The notes beneath the pieces were generated by a model that saw only the letters and a list, made by a program, of their open reading frames with translations, searched no databases and had not been told where the DNA came from. This document shows positions 37,213 through 47,300 of a stretch of 64,000 bases of DNA, piece after piece; position 1 is the stretch's first letter; each line of letters starts with the position of its first letter. Source of the stretch: Streptosporangium canum (GTDB lineage: Bacteria; Actinomycetota; Actinomycetes; Streptosporangiales; Streptosporangiaceae). Position numbers and translations under genes: made by a program. The stretch is from positions 260,041 through 324,040 of the forward strand of contig NZ_FOQY01000006.1 of the NCBI RefSeq assembly GCF_900113865.1. The letters are read 5' to 3'.

Positions 37213-37762
37213 TGTCGTAGGCGGACAGCGGCCCGTAGGGGTCCTGCCCGCCGAACGGGCGGCGCAGCGGCGAGTCGCGGTAGCCCGCGACGCCCTCCAG
37301 GGCAAAGAAGAGACCGACGGCCAGCAGCGGCCAGGCGCACATCACCCCCCAGGCGGTCAGCTCCAGCGGACCGGGGGTCACGGTCATGCCCGGTCCGGCG
37401 GCGGTGACGCTCCGCGCGCCGAGGTTGACCGCCTGGCCGACCACCAGCGTGAGGTATCCGCCGAGCAGCCCGCCGGCGGCCAGGCCGAGCACCACCGCGA
37501 GCGGGCGCCCCCGGCGCGACAGGAGGTAGCCGGCGGCGCCGCAGACCAGCCCGAGCACGCCGGTGACGACGGCGAACCAGCCGTCGGCCGCGATGAGCGC
37601 CTGGGTGGAGGGATCGGCGAGCAGCGGCCCCTGCTTGGTCATGACGTACGGCGGGCGTGGCGCGAGAAGCGACCACAGGACACCGGCGGCCCCTCCCAGG
37701 AGGCCGAGCACGAGCACCGTGACGGCGAAGTCGCGCGCATGCCGCAATGTGTTTCCCCTCAC
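37199..37762 (-). CDS. DUF2567-like membrane protein
   Basis: A 187-aa protein with four hydrophobic helices (VTVLVLGLLGGAAGVLWSLL, VVTGVLGLVCGAAGYLL, VVLGLAAGGLLGGYLTLVVG and WPLLAVGLFFALEG). The segment LLAPRPPYVMTKQGPLLADPSTQALIAADGWFAV between helices 1 and 2 is typical of actinobacterial DUF2567 proteins. The polar tail ends near YGPLSAYD. Start GTG 37762, or TTG 37747 with AGGGGA upstream. Function unknown. Confidence 0.75.
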   Translation of the reverse strand: MRGNTLRHARDFAVTVLVLGLLGGAAGVLWSLLAPRPPYVMTKQGPLLADPSTQALIAADGWFAVVTGVLGLVCGAAGYLLSRRGRPLAVVLGLAAGGLLGGYLTLVVGQAVNLGARSVTAAGPGMTVTPGPLELTAWGVMCAWPLLAVGLFFALEGVAGYRDSPLRRPFGGQDPYGPLSAYDISGK

Positions 37763-37845
37763 CCTCTGTACTGGTGTGCCCGATGTTACCGACCCTCCGG
37801 CCCATGATCCCCGAGACTTCGACCGAATCCCGTTAGTCTGTCCGG

Positions 37846-39162
37846 GTGAACGAAGAGGTATGGCTGATCGAGCCCTCCGGGCCGCTCCGTGGCGACGTCG
37901 AGGTCCGCGGGTCCAAGAACGGCGTCTCCAAGCACATGGTCGCCGCGATGCTGGGCACCGGTGAGAGCACGATCCACAACGCCCCCGACGTCGGCGAGGT
38001 CGGGATCACCGCGCAGATGCTCCGGGCGCTCGGCATCGACGTGGAGATCACGCCCCGGGAGATCCGCATCGCCCAGGGGCCGCAGATCAACCCGCACGTG
38101 CCCGCCGCGTTCACCGGCCTCAACCGGATCCCCATCCTGATGCTGGGCCCGCTGCTGCACCTGGCGGGCGAGGCGTTCGTGCCGCTGGTGGGCGGCGACC
38201 CGATCGGACGCCGGCCCGTCGACTTCCACGTCGAGGCGCTGCGCGCCATGGGGGCCGAGGTCGAGGTGAGCGACACCGGTGTCTACGCCAAGGCCAAGCG
38301 GCTGCGCGGGACCCGGCTCGAACTGCCCTACCCGAGCGTGGGCGCCACCGAGACGATCCTGATGTCGGCGGTGCTGGCCGAGGGCAAGACCGTGCTCAAG
38401 GGCGCGGCCATGGAGCCCGAGGTGGTGGAGCTCGCCCTGTTCCTGCAGCGCATGGGCGCGCGCATCGAGCTCAGCCCCGACCGGCGCATCGTGATCGAGG
38501 GCGTGGACCGGCTGCGCGGCGCCTCCACCTGGCTCAACGGCGACCGGATCGAGGCGTTCTCCTACCTGGCCGCCGGCCTGATCACCGGTGGCGAGGTGCG
38601 GGTGCACGGCTGCCCGCAGGACCGGCTGGTCACCGCGATCACCACCCTGGCCCGGATGGGCGCCGAGATGGACATCACCGACGACTACGTGTCGGCGTCG
38701 GCACCGGACGGGCTGCGGGCGGCGGCGGTGCAGACCGACACGCATCCGGGCTTCATGACCGACTGGCAGACGCCGCTGATGGTGCTGTTCACGCAGGCCC
38801 AGGGCATGTCGGTGCTGCACGAGACGGTGTTCGAGAACCGGCTGGTCTACGTGCCCGCCCTGCAGCGGATGGGCTGCGAGATCGAGGTCTTCGACGTGTG
38901 CCTCGGCGGCCCGGCGTGCCGCTACCACGACACCAACGCCAAGCACTCGGCGGTCGTGCGGGGCGTGTCCAAGCTGCGCGGCGCCGACGTGACGCTGCCC
39001 GACATCCGGGCCGGCTTCTCCGCCGTACTCGCCGCGGCGGCCGCGGAGGGCACCTCCACGTTGCGCGGGGTGCACCACATCGAGCGGGGCTACCACCGCC
39101 CCTTCGAGCAGTTCGCCTCGCTGGGCCTGAAGGTCAGCCGGGAAGAGGCCCCCCAAGGGTAA
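37846..39162 (+). CDS. murA: UDP-GlcNAc enolpyruvyl transferase with Asp at catalytic Cys position
   Basis: First committed step of peptidoglycan synthesis: adds enolpyruvate to UDP-GlcNAc. The 438-aa product has both EPSP-synthase-like domains (SKNGVSKHMVAAML at the N-terminus; NGDRIEAFSYLAAGLITGG and TDWQTPLMVLFTQAQG later). In the active-site loop, VPLVGGDPIGRRPVD replaces the usual GGCxIGxRPVD: the catalytic Cys is Asp. That change is known in mycobacterial MurA and gives intrinsic fosfomycin resistance. GTG 37846. Actinobacteria can hold two MurA paralogues; this may be the primary or the second. Confidence 0.92.
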   Translation: MNEEVWLIEPSGPLRGDVEVRGSKNGVSKHMVAAMLGTGESTIHNAPDVGEVGITAQMLRALGIDVEITPREIRIAQGPQINPHVPAAFTGLNRIPILMLGPLLHLAGEAFVPLVGGDPIGRRPVDFHVEALRAMGAEVEVSDTGVYAKAKRLRGTRLELPYPSVGATETILMSAVLAEGKTVLKGAAMEPEVVELALFLQRMGARIELSPDRRIVIEGVDRLRGASTWLNGDRIEAFSYLAAGLITGGEVRVHGCPQDRLVTAITTLARMGAEMDITDDYVSASAPDGLRAAAVQTDTHPGFMTDWQTPLMVLFTQAQGMSVLHETVFENRLVYVPALQRMGCEIEVFDVCLGGPACRYHDTNAKHSAVVRGVSKLRGADVTLPDIRAGFSAVLAAAAAEGTSTLRGVHHIERGYHRPFEQFASLGLKVSREEAPQG

Positions 39163-39214
39163 AGTTTTCCACCCGGATGTTTGTGCTCGATCATCCGGCC
39201 GCACTTTACTATCT

Positions 39215-41512
39215 GTGACTGCGCGACGACATGAGGTGAGGCGCGACCCCGTCGTGTGCCTGGGCGGGCTGCTGGCCTGCGGCGTGCTCGGCGGGCTGCT
39301 GGCGGCGGCCACGGCGCTGCCGCTGGTCGGCAGCGCCGGGATCACCGTCAACAACGTCGCGCGCACCGTGACCGACCTGCCTCCCAGCCCCCGGGAGGAC
39401 CCTCTCCCGCAGCGCACGGTGCTCCTGGACAAGAACGGCAAACAGTTCGCCCAGTTCTACACCGAGAACCGGACGATCGTGCCCCTCGACAAGGTCGCCC
39501 CGATCATGCGGCAGGCGATCGTGGCGATCGAGGACTCCCGGTTCTACGAGCACGCGGGCCTCGACGTCAAGGGGACGCTGCGGGCGCTGGTGACCAACAC
39601 CCAGGCGGGCGGGGTGCGGCAGGGCGGGTCCTCGCTCACCCAGCAGCTCGTCAAGAACATCCTGGTCGAGAACGCCCAGACCGGCGCCGAACGCGCCCAG
39701 GCCCGGGCGCCGAGCCTCAAGCGCAAGATCACCGAGCTGCGCTACGCGCTGGCGATGGAGAAGAAGTACACCAAGGCCGAGATCCTGGAGCGCTACCTCA
39801 ACATCGCCTACTTCGGCGCGGGGGCGTTCGGGATCGAGGCGGCGGCCCAGCGCTTCTTCTCGGTCCCGGCGTCGGCCCTGTCCCTGCGGCAGGCCGCGAC
39901 GCTGGCCGGCGCGGTGCGCACGCCGTACGCGACGGACCCGTCGCTGGACGAGCGGCGCCGCGCCCGCCTGCGGGAGCGCAGGGACACCGTGCTGGACCGG
40001 ATGGCCCAGGTGGGGAACATCACCCCGGCCCAGGCCGTCGCGGCCAAGAAGAGCCCCCTGGGCATCCGGCTGAAGCCCGAACCCGGCGGCTGCGCGGAGA
40101 GCTCCTACCCCTACTTCTGCATCTACGTCCACAAGGAGCTGCTGACCAACCCGGTGTTCGGCCACACCCGCGCCGAGCGGGAGCGCCGTCTGGCCAGGGG
40201 CGGCGTGGTGCTGCGCACCACCGTGGACCCGGTCGCCCAGCGGGCGGCGCAGCGGGCCATCTCCGCGCGGGTCGACCCGCGCGACACCGAGGTCGCGGCC
40301 GAGGCGATGATCGAGCCGGGGACCGGGCGGATCCGGGCGATGGCGGCGAGCAAGAAGTACGGCCGCAACTCCGGCAACACCAACAACGGCCCCCGGACCA
40401 CCTACAACCTGCCGGCCGACGTGGCGCACGGCGGCGGGCAGGGCTTCCAGGCCGGATCCACCTTCAAGGTGTTCACCCTGACCACCGCGCTGAACAAGGG
40501 CTGGCGGTTCGACGAGGGCTTCATGACGCCGGGCCGGTTCGTGCCCGCGTCGGGGTACGTCGACTGCCGGGGCCGCAAGGTCAACGACCCCAACGCCGAG
40601 GTCTTCAACGCCAGCGGGGAGGGCAAGGGCGGCCCGCAGAGCATCTCCACCGGCACCTGGAAGTCGGTGAACATCTTCTACATGATGCTGGAACGGCGCG
40701 TGGGCCTGTGCCCGGTGGTCAGGACCGCCAAGGCGCTCGGCATCGTCCGCGCGGACGGCAAGCCGCTGCGCGAGGTGCCGACCTTCACCCTCGGGGTCAA
40801 CGAGATGGACCCGGTGACGGTGGCGGGGGCGTTCGCCGCGCTCGCCGCGCGGGGGCGCCAGTGCCAGCCGATGGCCATCTCCGACATCGTCCAGCGCAAC
40901 GGCAGGCGGGTCCAGGTGCCGCCGAGCTGCACGCAGGCGATCGATCGCGAGGTGGCCGACGCGGTCAACCACATCCTGTCGGGGGTGTTCACCAAGGGCA
41001 CCATGACGGGTCAGGGCATCGGCCGCGACGCGGCGGGCAAGACCGGCACCAACAACGGCTACACCTCGGCGTGGTTCGCCGGATACACCCCCGACCTGGC
41101 CGCCGCGGTCAGCGTGGGCGACATCCGCGGCTCCTACCGCCACCCGCTGCGCGACGTGCGGATCGGCGGCGAATACTACGGCGCGGTGCAGGGCGCCTCC
41201 CTGCCCGGCCCGATCTGGGTGTCGTCCATGTCCGCCGCCCTGGAGGACGTCCCGCCGTCCTCCTTCCGCCACCCGGACATGGGGCGTTTCGGCGGCGGCT
41301 TCACCCCCGGCATGGAGAAGGACAAGGACGAGAAGGACGGGGAGGGCGAGCGCCGCGCCGCCGGGCGGCGCGGCGGCTGGGGGCACGCGACCGGGCGGCG
41401 TACGGGCGACCGCCCGCACCAGCGGAACGCGCGCGACCAGGCCGGATACGGCGACCGCGCCGACCGCCCGTACCGGGGGTGGCGGGACGGGCCGTATCGC
41501 GGCCGCCGCTGA
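39215..41512 (+). CDS. bifunctional penicillin-binding protein (class A PBP)
   Basis: A 765-aa peptidoglycan polymerase. One N-terminal membrane helix is followed by a glycosyltransferase domain (AIVAIEDSRFYEHAGLDVKG, QGGSSLTQQLVKN) and a transpeptidase domain with SxxK (GSTFKVF), SxN (SVN) and KTG (AGKTGTNNG). The C-terminal 80 residues are charged and Arg/Gly-rich. GTG 39215 lacks a ribosome site and TACTAT stands 3 bases before it; GTG 39236 could be used instead. It lies 52 bases behind murA, so both act in wall assembly. Confidence 0.92.
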   Translation: MTARRHEVRRDPVVCLGGLLACGVLGGLLAAATALPLVGSAGITVNNVARTVTDLPPSPREDPLPQRTVLLDKNGKQFAQFYTENRTIVPLDKVAPIMRQAIVAIEDSRFYEHAGLDVKGTLRALVTNTQAGGVRQGGSSLTQQLVKNILVENAQTGAERAQARAPSLKRKITELRYALAMEKKYTKAEILERYLNIAYFGAGAFGIEAAAQRFFSVPASALSLRQAATLAGAVRTPYATDPSLDERRRARLRERRDTVLDRMAQVGNITPAQAVAAKKSPLGIRLKPEPGGCAESSYPYFCIYVHKELLTNPVFGHTRAERERRLARGGVVLRTTVDPVAQRAAQRAISARVDPRDTEVAAEAMIEPGTGRIRAMAASKKYGRNSGNTNNGPRTTYNLPADVAHGGGQGFQAGSTFKVFTLTTALNKGWRFDEGFMTPGRFVPASGYVDCRGRKVNDPNAEVFNASGEGKGGPQSISTGTWKSVNIFYMMLERRVGLCPVVRTAKALGIVRADGKPLREVPTFTLGVNEMDPVTVAGAFAALAARGRQCQPMAISDIVQRNGRRVQVPPSCTQAIDREVADAVNHILSGVFTKGTMTGQGIGRDAAGKTGTNNGYTSAWFAGYTPDLAAAVSVGDIRGSYRHPLRDVRIGGEYYGAVQGASLPGPIWVSSMSAALEDVPPSSFRHPDMGRFGGGFTPGMEKDKDEKDGEGERRAAGRRGGWGHATGRRTGDRPHQRNARDQAGYGDRADRPYRGWRDGPYRGRR

Positions 41513-41559
41513 GCCGGTGACGGGCGGCTCGCGTCCCGGCGGCGAGCTCGGAAGGTCTC

Positions 41560-41593
41560 CCGAGGGCTCCGGTCGCCGCGGGTGAGCCCTCGG
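41560..41593. terminator. bidirectional hairpin between convergent genes
   Basis: CCGAGGGCTC (41560-41569) pairs perfectly with GAGCCCTCGG (41584-41593) around a 14-base loop. It sits between the ends of the PBP and the anti-sigma-like gene. No T-run. Confidence 0.6.
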
Positions 41594-41610
41594 ACGGTCT
41601 CCCGGGGAGT

Positions 41611-42495
41611 TCAGCCGCCGGCGGGCGCCTCGGTGGCTTTCCCCGCGTCCCCGCCGTCGGCGGCGGGCGCCTCGCTGGTCGTCCCCGGGTCCCCGTCGGT
41701 GGCGGTAAGGCCTTGGGCGATCTTCTTCAGCTCGCGCTCGACCGCTTCCCGGGTGCCCAGATCTTTGACGAAGACCGGGCTGAGCATGATCTCGGCCATC
41801 CGCTCGGGGCCCATGTCGAGGAACATCGTGGGGGTGCCCTTGCCGCCGTCCTCGCCGACCCACTGGGTGATCAGATAGCCGGTCCGGTCGCCGATGGTCA
41901 CTTCCTCGCCTTTGGAGTCGTCACGGGAGGACCGGCCTTTGGAGTCGAAACGGTAGGACTGCACGCGCTCGCGGGCCTCCTGGAGGGCCTGGCCTTCGTG
42001 GACGAAGATCTGAACGCAGTAGAAGCCGTTCTTGTCGCCGTCGTAGTTCCACGAGGTCGTGTACGCGTCACCCCAGTCGCTCGACCGGTGGGACCACTGC
42101 AGGCCGTCGGGCAGGTATCCCACCTTGACGCGCCCGAAGGCCTTTCCGTCGCTCAGGTCCCCGAAGTCGAGGGTGGGCGACGGGGTGGGCGACGGGGTGG
42201 GCAGCGGGGGTGGTTCGAAGGGCTGCGGCACGGCGGATCCGGTGCTGTCGGGTGACACCACCGCGGCCACCCCCTCGGCCGCGGGCCCGGACACGACCGC
42301 GGGCCCGGAGGCGAGGATCAGGCCGGCGGGGACCGTGATCCCCACGACGGCCGCCGCGGCGGCCACCGCGACGTACCTGGTCCGCACCGTCCTCCTGCGC
42401 CGTGAGGAGCGGATGACCCGGTCCACCAGGTCGGGTGCGGCGCGCAGGTGCGCCGTCTCGTCCGCCATGACCTGGCGGAGGTCGTCCTCAAGCAT
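41611..42495 (-). CDS. anti-sigma-like membrane protein paired with the ECF sigma factor
   Basis: About 294 aa: a cytoplasmic N-terminus (MLEDDLRQVMADETAHLRAAPDLVDRVIRSSRRRR), one membrane helix (YVAVAAAAAVVGITVPAGLIL), a Pro/Ser/Thr linker and an extracellular domain (GRVKVGYLPDGLQW to GREAVERELKKIAQGL). The N-terminal segment before the helix is the place where anti-sigma factors hold ECF sigmas, but no zinc HxxxCxxC motif is present. ATG 42495 with AGGA fits best; ATG 42501 is also possible. It overlaps the sigma gene's end. Anti-sigma role is inferred from position and layout. Confidence 0.7.
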   Translation of the reverse strand: MLEDDLRQVMADETAHLRAAPDLVDRVIRSSRRRRTVRTRYVAVAAAAAVVGITVPAGLILASGPAVVSGPAAEGVAAVVSPDSTGSAVPQPFEPPPLPTPSPTPSPTLDFGDLSDGKAFGRVKVGYLPDGLQWSHRSSDWGDAYTTSWNYDGDKNGFYCVQIFVHEGQALQEARERVQSYRFDSKGRSSRDDSKGEEVTIGDRTGYLITQWVGEDGGKGTPTMFLDMGPERMAEIMLSPVFVKDLGTREAVERELKKIAQGLTATDGDPGTTSEAPAADGGDAGKATEAPAGG

Positions 42496-43003
42496 GGACA
42501 TTCCTGATCAGCCCTTCCACTGATTGGGCGCCGATCGCCGACCGGAGCTTGGTGAGCGCTTTCGACGCCTGGCTTTTCACGGTGCCCGCCGAGCAGCCGA
42601 GGATCTCCGCGGTCTGGGTCTCGCCGAGGTCCTCCCAGTAGCGCAGGACGACCACCGCGCGCTGCCGGGGAGGCAGGGCTCGCAGGGCGTCCATGAGCAC
42701 GTGGCGCAGGTCGACGTCGGTCTCCCTGACCGGCAGTTCGGGCGGGGTGTGCGTCGGGATGATCCGCAGGATCGCCCGGCGCCGGGCGCGGCTGATGGCG
42801 GTGTTGACGATGACGCGGCGGACGTAGGGCTCGGGGTTGTCGTAGCGCACCCGGTCCCACTTGCGGTAGGTGCGCTCCAGCGCCGTCTGCAGCAGGTCCT
42901 CCGCCTCCCGGTCGTCGCCGCACGCGAGGTAGGCGACCCGCAGCAGGCTGGTGCCGCGCGCGGCGACGAACGCGGCGAACCCGTCGTCCTCCGGGCCGCT
43001 CAC
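42488..43003 (-). CDS. SigE-family ECF RNA polymerase sigma factor
   Basis: A 171-aa sigma-70 family protein with regions 2 and 4 only. Region 2: FAAFVAARGTSLLRVAYLACGDDREAEDLLQTALERTYRKWDRVRYDNPEPYVRRVIVNTAIS. Region 4: LPPRQRAVVVLRYWEDLGETQTAEILGCSAGTVKSQASKALTKLR. The opening matches the actinobacterial SigE-like ECF subfamily. GTG 43003 overlaps the stop of a 7-codon ORF (GTGA). It probably reads the two matched promoters in the adjoining divergent region, including its own. Confidence 0.93.
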   Translation of the reverse strand: MSGPEDDGFAAFVAARGTSLLRVAYLACGDDREAEDLLQTALERTYRKWDRVRYDNPEPYVRRVIVNTAISRARRRAILRIIPTHTPPELPVRETDVDLRHVLMDALRALPPRQRAVVVLRYWEDLGETQTAEILGCSAGTVKSQASKALTKLRSAIGAQSVEGLIRNVHA

Positions 43004-43023
43004 GCCTGTTCATCCGATTTCAT
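43000..43023 (-). CDS. 7-codon leader ORF coupled to the sigma factor gene
   Basis: ATG 43023 reads MKSDEQA and its TGA overlaps the sigma start GTG. The ATG lies 6 bases after the CGTATTA box, so the message may start at this ATG and be translated leaderless, delivering ribosomes to the sigma gene. The mirrored gene at 43138 has its ATG at the same distance from its own box. Confidence 0.5.
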   Translation of the reverse strand: MKSDEQA

Positions 43024-43029
43024 GCCCCC

Positions 43030-43131
43030 TAATACGTCCGGGCCGGACAGACCGTTGCCCGCATCGACCACCCCGATTCCAGGAAATTCATGGATTCGGC
43101 GGGCAACGCCCCGGACGGCCCAGGCGTATTA
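43030..43131. promoter_or_regulatory. paired divergent ECF-type promoters
   Basis: Two copies of GGGCAACG-N16-CGTATTAGnnGGCATG point outward. Leftward: -35 at 43053-43060 and -10 at 43030-43036. Rightward: -35 at 43101-43108 and -10 at 43125-43131. The spacing is exactly 16 in both, and each -10 is followed 6 bases later by an ATG. Even the spacer ends match (GGCCCGGA against GGCCCAGG). One sigma factor reading both is the simplest explanation. Confidence 0.75.
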
Positions 43132-43137
43132 GCTGGC

Positions 43138-44121
43138 ATGCGAACTGATCATTCGAGGGACCGGACGACGCGCCCGGCCACGCCGATCCGCCGGTTGACC
43201 GCGATCGGGATCGGCCTGGCCGCGGTGGGCGCCATCGCGCTGTCGAGCCCGCAGCCCATGCCGGCTCTCCGGCTCGCGGCCGCCGCTCAGGCGGTGACGG
43301 CTCCCGCGGAGGGCGCCTACTGGCACACCAGAACGCTCTGGAAGGGCAGCGCCCAGCAGCTCGGGAGCGGAGAGAACCGCTACTGGATGGAGAAGCAGGA
43401 GGTCTCGGAGAGCTGGACCGCGCCCGACGGCAGGACCTGGAGCGGGTACCGGGCGCTGGGCATGCGCCCGAAGAGCCCGGCGGACGAGCAGGCGTGGCGC
43501 CGCGACGACTCCCCGACCAGCTGGACCCGCACCGCGGAGGGCAAGGCCGTCTCCCTGTCCGCCAAGCCGGACAAGGGCCGGGTCCAGGTCGTCAAGGACA
43601 TGAAGGGGGTCCCCGTGGTCGGATTCCACGCGGGGGGCCGGCTGCTGTCGTACGAGCAGGTCCAGGCACTGCCCACGGACCCGGCCGGGTTGAAGGCCTG
43701 GATCGACAAGGCGACGCGGGATCCGAACTCGGAGGTTCGCGACGCCGATCGCGAAGGCGTCGTGAGGAATGCGTTGATCTTCACGCTGTCCGGCGCTCCA
43801 GTGAAGGAGGTCCGCGCCGCGGCGTACGGGGCGCTGCCGACGATGCCCGGCGTCCGTTCCCTGGGGAAGGTCAAGGACTCGCAGGGCAGGACCGGACAGG
43901 GCTTCTCCATCGACTCGGAGAAGGGCTTCGGTAAGTCGCGGCAGAAGCACGCGATCACCGCCACAGAGCGGCTGGTCGTCGACACCGGCACGATGACGCC
44001 GCTGTCTTTCGAGGTGAAGACCATGATGGACGGCGAGCCGTTCCCCGCCAAGACCTCCACCAGGGTCACGCTCCAGATCGGCTGGACCGACGACAAGCCG
44101 GCGGTGCCCGCCCTCCCCTAG
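43138..44121 (+). CDS. secreted protein of the ECF regulon (CU044_5270-like)
   Basis: A 327-aa protein with a basic N-terminus and one signal-type helix (LTAIGIGLAAVGAIALSS), so exported or anchored outside. The rest (YWHTRTLWKGSAQQLGSGENRYWMEKQEVSESW, then LPTDPAGLKAWID and VVDTGTMTPLSFE) resembles actinobacterial CU044_5270-type proteins that accompany SigE-like ECF factors. No catalytic motif is visible. It starts at ATG 43138 with no ribosome site, 6 bases after the CGTATTA box, hence probably leaderless. A sensor or target of the sigma system is inferred. Confidence 0.72.
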   Translation: MRTDHSRDRTTRPATPIRRLTAIGIGLAAVGAIALSSPQPMPALRLAAAAQAVTAPAEGAYWHTRTLWKGSAQQLGSGENRYWMEKQEVSESWTAPDGRTWSGYRALGMRPKSPADEQAWRRDDSPTSWTRTAEGKAVSLSAKPDKGRVQVVKDMKGVPVVGFHAGGRLLSYEQVQALPTDPAGLKAWIDKATRDPNSEVRDADREGVVRNALIFTLSGAPVKEVRAAAYGALPTMPGVRSLGKVKDSQGRTGQGFSIDSEKGFGKSRQKHAITATERLVVDTGTMTPLSFEVKTMMDGEPFPAKTSTRVTLQIGWTDDKPAVPALP

Positions 44122-44126
44122 GGCGC

Positions 44127-44162
44127 CGCGTTCCCGGGACCGGGGGAGGTCCCGGGAACGCG
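44127..44162. terminator. 15-bp hairpin terminator
   Basis: CGCGTTCCCGGGACC (44127-44141) pairs without mismatch with GGTCCCGGGAACGCG (44148-44162), loop GGGGGA. It begins 6 bases after the stop of the secreted-protein gene. Confidence 0.75.
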
Positions 44163-44332
44163 TCATGAGACGGGACGACCATGCGAACGCGGAACCTTCA
44201 ATTGACGGGGAAAATCCGGGGATCGGTCACGCGTGCGCGCTTGGACGACGGTCACGGCACGGCGTCCACGCGCCCGCCGGCATGCGGCGGGCGCCCATCC
44301 CCCCAGCCGGAGATCCCGGCCGAAAGGAAGAC

Positions 44333-47300
44333 ATGACAAATAGACGAAGAGCGACGAGCGCGCTGGTCGCCGGGGCGCTCGTCGCGGCGCTCGCCGGGCC
44401 GCAGGCGGCGGGAGCCGCGAGCGAGCCGGAGCCGGCGGGGGCCGCGGGCCGGGCGGAGGCGGCGGGGGCCGCGGGCCGGGTGTCCGCACCGGTCGCCGTC
44501 ACGCTGATCACCGGTGACCGGGTGACGGTCACCGGCTCCGGCCACGGCACCGTGATCGAGCGGGGCGAGGGCCGCGAGGGGATCTCCTTCGTCACCGACG
44601 ACCAGAACGGGCGGCTGCGCGTCTTCCCCAGCGACGCGCTCGCGCCGCTGCGCGAGGGCCGGCTCGACCCCCGGCTGTTCGACGTGACGGCGCTCATCGA
44701 GTACGGCTACGACCGCCGGGACGACCTGCCGCTCCTCGTGACCCACTCCGGTCCCGCGGACGGCCCCGCGGCCCGGAGCGGGCTGCGCTCGGTGATGGCC
44801 GCGAGCGGAGCCCAGGTGACGCGGGAGCTGCCCGCAGTGGACGGCCTGGCCGTACGGGCGCCGGAAAAGGACCGGACCGGGTTCTGGAACGGCGTCGCGG
44901 GCGGCGGGCGGGCCCTGGCCGGCGGCACGGCCAAGGTGTGGCTGGACGGCCTGCGCAAGCCGGCGCTGGACGTGAGCGTCAAGCAGATCGGCGCGCCCAC
45001 CGCGTGGGAGAGCGGGCACACCGGCACCGGTGTGAAGGTCGCGGTGCTCGACACCGGCGTCGACGCCACCCACCCCGACCTGGCGGACCGGGTGAGCGCC
45101 CAGGCCAACTTCACCGAGGCCCCCGACGCCGTCGACCGGAGCGGGCACGGCACCCACATCGCCTCCACCATCGCCGGCAGCGGCGCCGCCTCCGACGGTA
45201 GGTACAGGGGAGTCGCCCCTGGGGCGACGATCCTGGCCGGCAAGGTCTGCGAGAGCGTGTGCCAGGAATCGGCGGTCCTGGCGGGCATGCAGTGGGCCGG
45301 TGAGCAGGGTGCGAAGGTGGCGAACCTGAGCCTGGGAGCCACGGACACCCCCGAGACCGACCCGCTGGAACTCGCGGTGGAGACCCTCACCGAGCGCTAC
45401 GGCACGCTCTTCGTGATCAGCGCGGGCAATACCGGAGCGGAGCGATCGGTGGAGTCACCGGCCAGCGCCGCCGCGGCCCTGGCGGTCGGCGCCGTCACGA
45501 AGTCCGATGAACTGGCGGAGTTCTCCAGCCGGGGGCCGCGTCTGGGCGACTCCGCGCTCAAGCCCGAGATCACCGCGCCCGGCGTGGACATCACCGCCGC
45601 GCGCTCCAAGGACGCACCAGGCGGCGGCGGCTCCTACGTCGCCATGAACGGCACCTCGATGGCCACCCCGCACGTCGTCGGCGCCGCGGCGGTCCTGGCC
45701 GGGCAGCACCCGGACTGGACCGCGGGGACGCTCAAGGCCGCGTTGATGGGATCGGCCCGCCCCAACCCGGCGCACGGGGTCTTCGAGCAGGGCGCCGGCC
45801 GGGTCGACGTGGCGCGGGCCACGGCCCAGCAGGTCACCGCCGAACCCGGCGGCCTCGGCTTCGGCCTGCAGGAGTGGCCACACGACGACGACAAGCCGAT
45901 CACCAGGAAGGTCACCTACCGCAACACCGGCGCCTCCCCGGTGACGCTCGAACTGTCCATCGGGGACCAGGGCGGCACAGGGTCCTTCACCGTGACCCCC
46001 CGGACCGTCACAGTGCCCGCGGGCGGGCAGGCCGACGTCTCCGTCACCGCCGACACCGCCGAAGCGCCGGTGGGGAACATCGGCGGCTACCTCGTGGCGA
46101 GCGGGGACGGGGGCCTCAGCGTGAGCACGCCGCTGGCAGCGGAGAACGAGAAGGAGACCTACGCGCTGACGCTCAGGCACAGCGGCCGCGACGGCGGCCC
46201 GGCCACCCGCTACCTCACCACCCTGCGCCAGGCCGGCGACTGGAAGGAGATCTCCCTGCGGGAGCCGGGGGACGGCTCCGTCACGCTCCGGCTGCCCAAG
46301 GGCAGGTGGGTGGTGAAGAGCAGCCTGTTCGACGGCGAGCACGCCACCCATCTGATCCACCCGGGCCTGGACCTGACCGGCGCCCAGACCCTCGAACTGG
46401 ACGCCCGTCTGGGCCGGCCCGTCTCGGTGACCGTGCCGAACCCGTCGGCCGTACAGCTCGACGCCCAGGTGACCTACAGCGACGAGCTCAGCACCCGGAC
46501 CTTCGTATCCGGCCGCTTCGAGAACATGGCGACCGCGCAGCTCGGCCCCGACCGGACCTACGACAACGTGACGACCGGGATCGGCGGGGTGTGGGCGCAG
46601 GCCGGCGCAGACGGCGGCACCGACGACAGCCCCCGTACCTACCGGCTCGCCTGGTTCCACAGCGGCGGGATGGTCACCGGCTTCCAGCGCCGGGTCGCCG
46701 ACCGCGACCTCGCGGCGATCCACGCCGACTATGCCGCCCACCTGCCCGGCGTCCAGCGCCGGGCAGGCAGCGCCTCGTCCGGGGACGCGCGGATGAGCAT
46801 CCACCTCGCGCCGGTCAGGTTCACCACCCCGTCGGTCCACACCGATTACGTCAACGCCGACGGCGGGATCCGCTGGCGGCACTTCTTCTGGGAGGACGGC
46901 CCTGGCGGCGAGGAGACCTTCTTCGAGTCGCCGCTCACGAGTTACATCCCCGGCCGCGGCTACCGGGAGTCGTGGAACCGGGGCGTCTTCGGCCCTACCC
47001 TGCCCCCGGTGGGCGAGGACTTCGGCGGGTTGACCCGCACGGGCGATACGATCCGGGTGAACGTGCCGATGTACGGGGACGGAGCCGGGCGCGCCGGCCG
47101 GGCGGCGACCGCCAAGGCGCGCACCGCCCTCTACAGCGACGGCCGGCTGATCGGCGAACGGCCCGCGCTCGGCGGGAAGGGTTTCGCCGTCCCAGCCGGC
47201 GCGGCGGGCTACCGGGTGGTCGTGGAGGCCGACCGGAGAGCCCCGGCCACCCTGTCCACCCGAATCTCCACCGTCTGGACGTTCCGCTCGGAGCACGTCG

